Below are positions 4,527 through 7,458 of a stretch of 7,458 nt of DNA, in pieces. A model generated the notes under the pieces. That model was not told the DNA's origin. It was given only the letters and a program-made list of their open reading frames with translations, and did no database searches. Made by a program: the position numbers and the translations under genes. Source of the stretch: DAOTXK01 sp034435395 (GTDB taxonomy: Bacteria > Chloroflexota > Anaerolineae > Aggregatilineales > Ch27). Where the stretch lies: positions 1 through 7,458 of the forward strand of contig DAOTXK010000048.1 in NCBI GenBank assembly GCA_034435395.1, given 5' to 3'. The first letter of the stretch is position 1, and every line of letters begins with the position of its first letter.

Positions 4527-5555
4527 CTAGCTTTCCGGCGGGGTCCAGCCTTCGGTGGACCACTCATGGGGGATGCCCTTGGCGTCCAGGCCAGCCTCGT
4601 AGTCAAGCAGCGTGGCGGCGGTGATGACATCCACCCCGGTGTCGATGATGCCATCCACCACCCCCATGGCGGCCATGGCGGCCTCTTCACCTTCAGTGGC
4701 GATGCGGTAGATCAACTCCACCGACTTGTAGCCCATGTCGAACTCCCGCTGGGCCACCGTGGCGTCGATCACCCCCTCCATGATCCCGTTGATGATATCC
4801 GTCGTCGCGTCGAAGCACACCAGCCGGGTCTGCCCCACGCGCCCCGCTTCCTTGATGGCCGTCGCCCAGGCCGGACCGTTGTAGGCGTACACCCCAAACG
4901 CCCCCGCCAGGTCCGGGTTGGCCGACAGCACCGAGTTGGCCAGCTCCAGCGCCCGCGCCGCGTCCTCCCGGTCGTTCACCGGCTCCAGCGCCTCGATGCC
5001 CGTCCCCGCAATGGCGTCCAGGAACCCGTCCGTCCGTTGCAGGGCGTTCAGCGCCGTGTCTGAGCCACGCCCAATCCCCACCGTGCCGCCCTCCGGCAGC
5101 AACGCCGCCATCGTCTCCCCCGCTGTGTACCCCGCCGAGTAGTTGTCCGTCCCGATGTACACCAGCGACACCGAGTCCTCCACCGGCGGCGTGTCCAGCG
5201 TGGTCACGATGATGCCCGCTTCCGCCGCCCGCTGCATCACCGGCTCCAGCGCGTTCGGGTCCGACGGCGCAATGGCGATCCCCGTCACTCCCTGCGCAAT
5301 GTACGTCTCCATCGTCTGAATCTGCGCCGCCACATCCTCCTGCGGCGGCACCCAGAAGATGGCCTGATCGTCGCGCAAGCCCAAGTCCTCAGCTGCTGCC
5401 CGCACCCCCTTCTCCACGTTGCTCCAGTAGGGGTGCACCGACTTGCCGATCACCACCACCACGAAGTCTTCCTGGGCGACGGTGGCCACTCCGGTGGCAG
5501 GCACCGCCAGGGCGACCAGCAAAGCAACCGACAAGAGTAAACTTAACCGCCTCAT
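4527..5555 (-). CDS. Sugar ABC transporter substrate-binding protein (RbsB-like, periplasmic-binding family 4)
   Basis: This 342-residue protein captures a sugar outside the membrane and delivers it to the permease encoded upstream. ATG 5555 has AAGGGGAG 8 bases ahead of it. The N-terminus (residues 1-27, MRRLSLLLSVALLVALAVPA followed by TGVATVA) is a classical signal peptide with a likely signal-peptidase I site after A27; no lipobox cysteine is present. The mature part follows the type I fold: VVVVIGKSVHPYW near 32-44, GIAIAPSDPNALEP near 92-105, and D121 in VTTLDTP. R174 lies in the LQRTDGF segment, D249 in VCFDATTD and Q269 in ATVAQ. These are the places where RbsB-type proteins hydrogen-bond a pyranose or furanose, so a monosaccharide or polyol is likely, but the exact ligand is not readable. 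It is third in a permease-ATPase-binding protein operon, 167 bases after the ATPase. Confidence 0.93.
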   Translation of the reverse strand: MRRLSLLLSVALLVALAVPATGVATVAQEDFVVVVIGKSVHPYWSNVEKGVRAAAEDLGLRDDQAIFWVPPQEDVAAQIQTMETYIAQGVTGIAIAPSDPNALEPVMQRAAEAGIIVTTLDTPPVEDSVSLVYIGTDNYSAGYTAGETMAALLPEGGTVGIGRGSDTALNALQRTDGFLDAIAGTGIEALEPVNDREDAARALELANSVLSANPDLAGAFGVYAYNGPAWATAIKEAGRVGQTRLVCFDATTDIINGIMEGVIDATVAQREFDMGYKSVELIYRIATEGEEAAMAAMGVVDGIIDTGVDVITAATLLDYEAGLDAKGIPHEWSTEGWTPPES

Positions 5556-5722
5556 GGCAAATTCTCCCCTTCTTCTCGTGATATGTTTTGCGGTTCACAG
5601 GATGGTATAAACGTCGAAGCTGACACGGATATTTCTTGTCCAGCCGTCACCTTCTTACTCCTCGCCTGTGCTGCCACTCGCTGCTTACCCCCTGGCCTCC
5701 TTTCTACTAAGTCGCGGCCCTT
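5556..5722 (-). other. 167-bp spacer between ATPase and binding-protein genes
   Basis: This gap is longer than the 16-base spacing of the two genes before it. It contains AAAGGAGG at about 5704-5697 with no start codon at a suitable distance, a purine-rich stretch, and then a more AT-rich 80 bases before the binding-protein Shine-Dalgarno sequence. I see no convincing promoter or stable hairpin. Such spacers sometimes allow separate, higher expression of the binding protein, but nothing here proves it. Confidence 0.4.
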
Positions 5723-6496
5723 TCACTGAGCAAAGTCGTTCCTGGCGCCAATCATGTAGGCCACGATCTGCTCACGGAACTCGTGAATATCCCCCCTGAC
5801 CGGACGATCGGCCACTTTGTGCCCCTGGCGCAGCACCATCACCCGGTCACTCACCTGATAAACATCCTCCAGACGATGGCTGATGATAATGATGGAACAA
5901 CCCTGCGCCTTCAGCTCCCGCACCAGGTCCAGCACCTTGCCGATGGCGGCCACGCTCAGCGCCGCCGTAGGCTCGTCCATGATGATGACCCTGGCATCGA
6001 AGGCGGTCACCCGACCGATGGCCACCGCCTGCCGCTGGCCGCCGGACAGGTTCTCTACCTTCAACCGCACGGACTCGATGTCAATCTTGAGGCGGTCAAT
6101 CAGGCGGCGGGCCTGGTCCTCCATCGCGCGCTTGTCCATCACCCGCAGGGGGCCGAGCTGCCAGCGCACCACTTCCCGCCCCAGGAAAACGTTGGCTGCC
6201 ACATCCAGGTTATTGGCCAGGGCGAAATCCTGGTAAACCATCTCCACGCCCAGCCGCCGCGAGTCCTCCGGGTTGGTGATGTGCACCCGCTCCCCATTCA
6301 GCCAGATTTCCCCCTCGTCAGGGAGATAGGCCCCGCTGAGAATTTTCATCAGGGTCGATTTTCCAGCGGCGTTGTCGCCGACCAGACCCAGGACTTCGCC
6401 GCGGCCCAGCGTCAGGTCCACGCCCTGGAGCGCCCGGACAGCGCCAAAACTCTTCTGGATGTTCCGCATTTCCACCGCGGGTACCTGGTCGGTCAT
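5723..6496 (-). CDS. Sugar ABC transporter ATP-binding protein, single-domain (FrcA type)
   Basis: This 257-residue cytoplasmic ATPase powers the permease. Walker A is G40-DNAAGKST48, Q-loop Q89 (VYQDF), signature LSGGQ at 150-154, Walker B VIIMDE at 170-175 and H-loop H207 (IIISHRL), so all ATPase elements are intact. It has one nucleotide-binding domain, about half of RbsA/XylG/MglA, and would therefore act as a homodimer, as in FrcA-like transporters. I prefer ATG 6496 (MTDQVPAVEM) because AGGGA is 9 bases upstream. The alternative ATG at 6505 adds only three residues and has that AGGGA directly abutting it. The gene starts 16 bases after the permease stop, indicating one transcript. The substrate is not encoded in this subunit. 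Confidence 0.94.
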   Translation of the reverse strand: MTDQVPAVEMRNIQKSFGAVRALQGVDLTLGRGEVLGLVGDNAAGKSTLMKILSGAYLPDEGEIWLNGERVHITNPEDSRRLGVEMVYQDFALANNLDVAANVFLGREVVRWQLGPLRVMDKRAMEDQARRLIDRLKIDIESVRLKVENLSGGQRQAVAIGRVTAFDARVIIMDEPTAALSVAAIGKVLDLVRELKAQGCSIIIISHRLEDVYQVSDRVMVLRQGHKVADRPVRGDIHEFREQIVAYMIGARNDFAQ

Positions 6497-6512
6497 AAGT
6501 CCCATTCCCTGC

Positions 6513-7458
6513 CTAACTGCGGCGGTGGCGTCGCCACATATCGTAGGTCACCGCCACCACCAGGACGATGCCCAGCACAATTTCCTGGATGTAGGAGGAC
6601 ACGTTGATCAGCACCATCCCATTACTCATGACGCCCATGATCGCCGCGCCCAGAATGACCCCCAATACACTGCCTTCGCCGCCAAAGAGGCTGGTCCCCC
6701 CAATGACGGTGGCCGCAATCGCCCATAGTTCGTAAGCCGAGCCTACGGTCGGCGTCCCCTGGCCCAGGCGCGACGCCAGCATGATGCCGACCAGACCGGC
6801 CAGCACCCCACTGCTGACGTAGCAGAATATGCGCACCCGATCGACATTGATGCCCGACACCCGCGCCGCTTCGATGTTGCCGCCCACGGCGTAGATGTGG
6901 CGTCCGGTGGTGGTGATGCTGAGTATAAAGGACACCAGCAGCGCCGCCACCACCAGCACGATGAACATGTTGGGTAGCTGGAGACCGCCCTCCCCGCCCA
7001 GCGTAACCTCGCCCTGCCCGAGGCCCAGAAACGGGAAATCCGATGGAAACACAATGGGGTAGCCCCGCGTGATGAACGCCGCCAGCCCTCGGGCCATCAG
7101 CCAGGTGCCCAGAGTGATGATGAACGGCGGGATATGTAATTTGGTGACAAACAGTCCGTGCCAGAAGCCCACCAGGCCCGCGAAAACCAGCACAATGATG
7201 ATGGAGGGCACGATAGCCAGCGGGGGAATAGACCCGACGCCCTTCACCATCAGGGTGGCCACCATCACCCCCGTCAGGGCCGTCATCGAGCCGACCGACA
7301 GGTCAATGCCGCCGGTGATAATCACCAACAGCTCGCCGATGGCCAGGAGGCCATAGCTGGCGACAAAACGCATGATGACGGCCAGGTTGGCCGGTCTGAG
7401 GAAAACGTCTTGCTTCTGCCACCAGAAAAACAGCCACAACGCCAGGAAGGCGACGGCA
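6513..7458 (-). CDS. Sugar ABC transporter permease (RbsC/FrcC family), 5' end outside the window
   Basis: This membrane permease forms the channel of a carbohydrate importer. The frame stays open to the right edge; the residues before LWLFFWWQ read AVAFLA, continuing the first hydrophobic helix. The true start is therefore beyond the window, and the TTG at 7439 is not it. About 315 residues are visible, close to the family's usual 320-340. Recognisable elements are the RbsC-family segment GELLVIITGGIDLSVGSMTAL, TLGTWLMARGLAAFITRG, GRHIYAVGGNIEAARVSGI and the cytoplasmic loop region ending in AIAATVIGGTSLFGGEGSV, with eight to ten hydrophobic stretches overall. It ends in the basic tail MWRRHRRS and TAG at 6515-6513. 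It is the first of the three transporter genes visible, and further operon genes may lie upstream. Confidence 0.94.
   Translation of the reverse strand, partial: AVAFLALWLFFWWQKQDVFLRPANLAVIMRFVASYGLLAIGELLVIITGGIDLSVGSMTALTGVMVATLMVKGVGSIPPLAIVPSIIIVLVFAGLVGFWHGLFVTKLHIPPFIITLGTWLMARGLAAFITRGYPIVFPSDFPFLGLGQGEVTLGGEGGLQLPNMFIVLVVAALLVSFILSITTTGRHIYAVGGNIEAARVSGINVDRVRIFCYVSSGVLAGLVGIMLASRLGQGTPTVGSAYELWAIAATVIGGTSLFGGEGSVLGVILGAAIMGVMSNGMVLINVSSYIQEIVLGIVLVVAVTYDMWRRHRRS

Noticed and set aside
5783..6607. Long plus-strand frame over the ATPase gene
   Set aside because: Antisense to a clear ABC ATPase with all motifs; no recognisable product.

Overview
The window is GC-rich, densely coded bacterial DNA. 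A threonyl-tRNA synthetase without a TGS domain, an FrcA/RbsC/RbsB-type sugar ABC transporter with a single-domain ATPase, and a T-box leader together suggest a member of the Chloroflexota (Anaerolineae-like). This is an inference from family resemblance; no marker gene settles it.

Layout. Positions 1-729 (+) hold the C-terminal end of a GH3 glycoside hydrolase. A 394-bp intergenic region with three hairpins follows, where convergent transcription meets. Everything else is on the minus strand. Read in the direction of transcription from the right edge, it is: an ABC sugar permease cut by the window edge (7458-6513); its half-size ATPase (6496-5723); its periplasmic-type binding protein (5555-4527) and a terminator; a promoter and T-box leader (4423-4107); an unrecognised 117-residue acidic ORF (4080-3727); a short leader peptide (3711-3640) with an attenuator; thrS (3430-1628); and a small four-helix membrane protein (1504-1124).

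The most interesting part is the 5' region of thrS. Fifteen bases after the 117-residue ORF there is a 23-codon reading frame with its own Shine-Dalgarno sequence. It carries four consecutive threonine codons (ACC ACA ACT ACC) and stops inside a set of four alternately complementary segments that can pair 1:2, 2:3 or 3:4. The 3:4 pairing is a long hairpin followed by a moderately U-rich stretch. This is the architecture of ribosome-mediated transcription attenuation, here tuned to threonine and placed in front of threonyl-tRNA synthetase.

About 440 bases further upstream, the same strand carries a clear T-box antiterminator/terminator pair behind a TTGACA-17-TATCCT promoter. I see no strong promoter between the two. 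thrS may therefore be controlled by two mechanistically different sensors of tRNA charging in series, with the unknown ORF lying between them.

The ABC transporter genes are collinear and likely form one operon importing a sugar or related polyol; the substrate cannot be read from the sequence. The GH3 enzyme is on the other strand and is not part of that operon.
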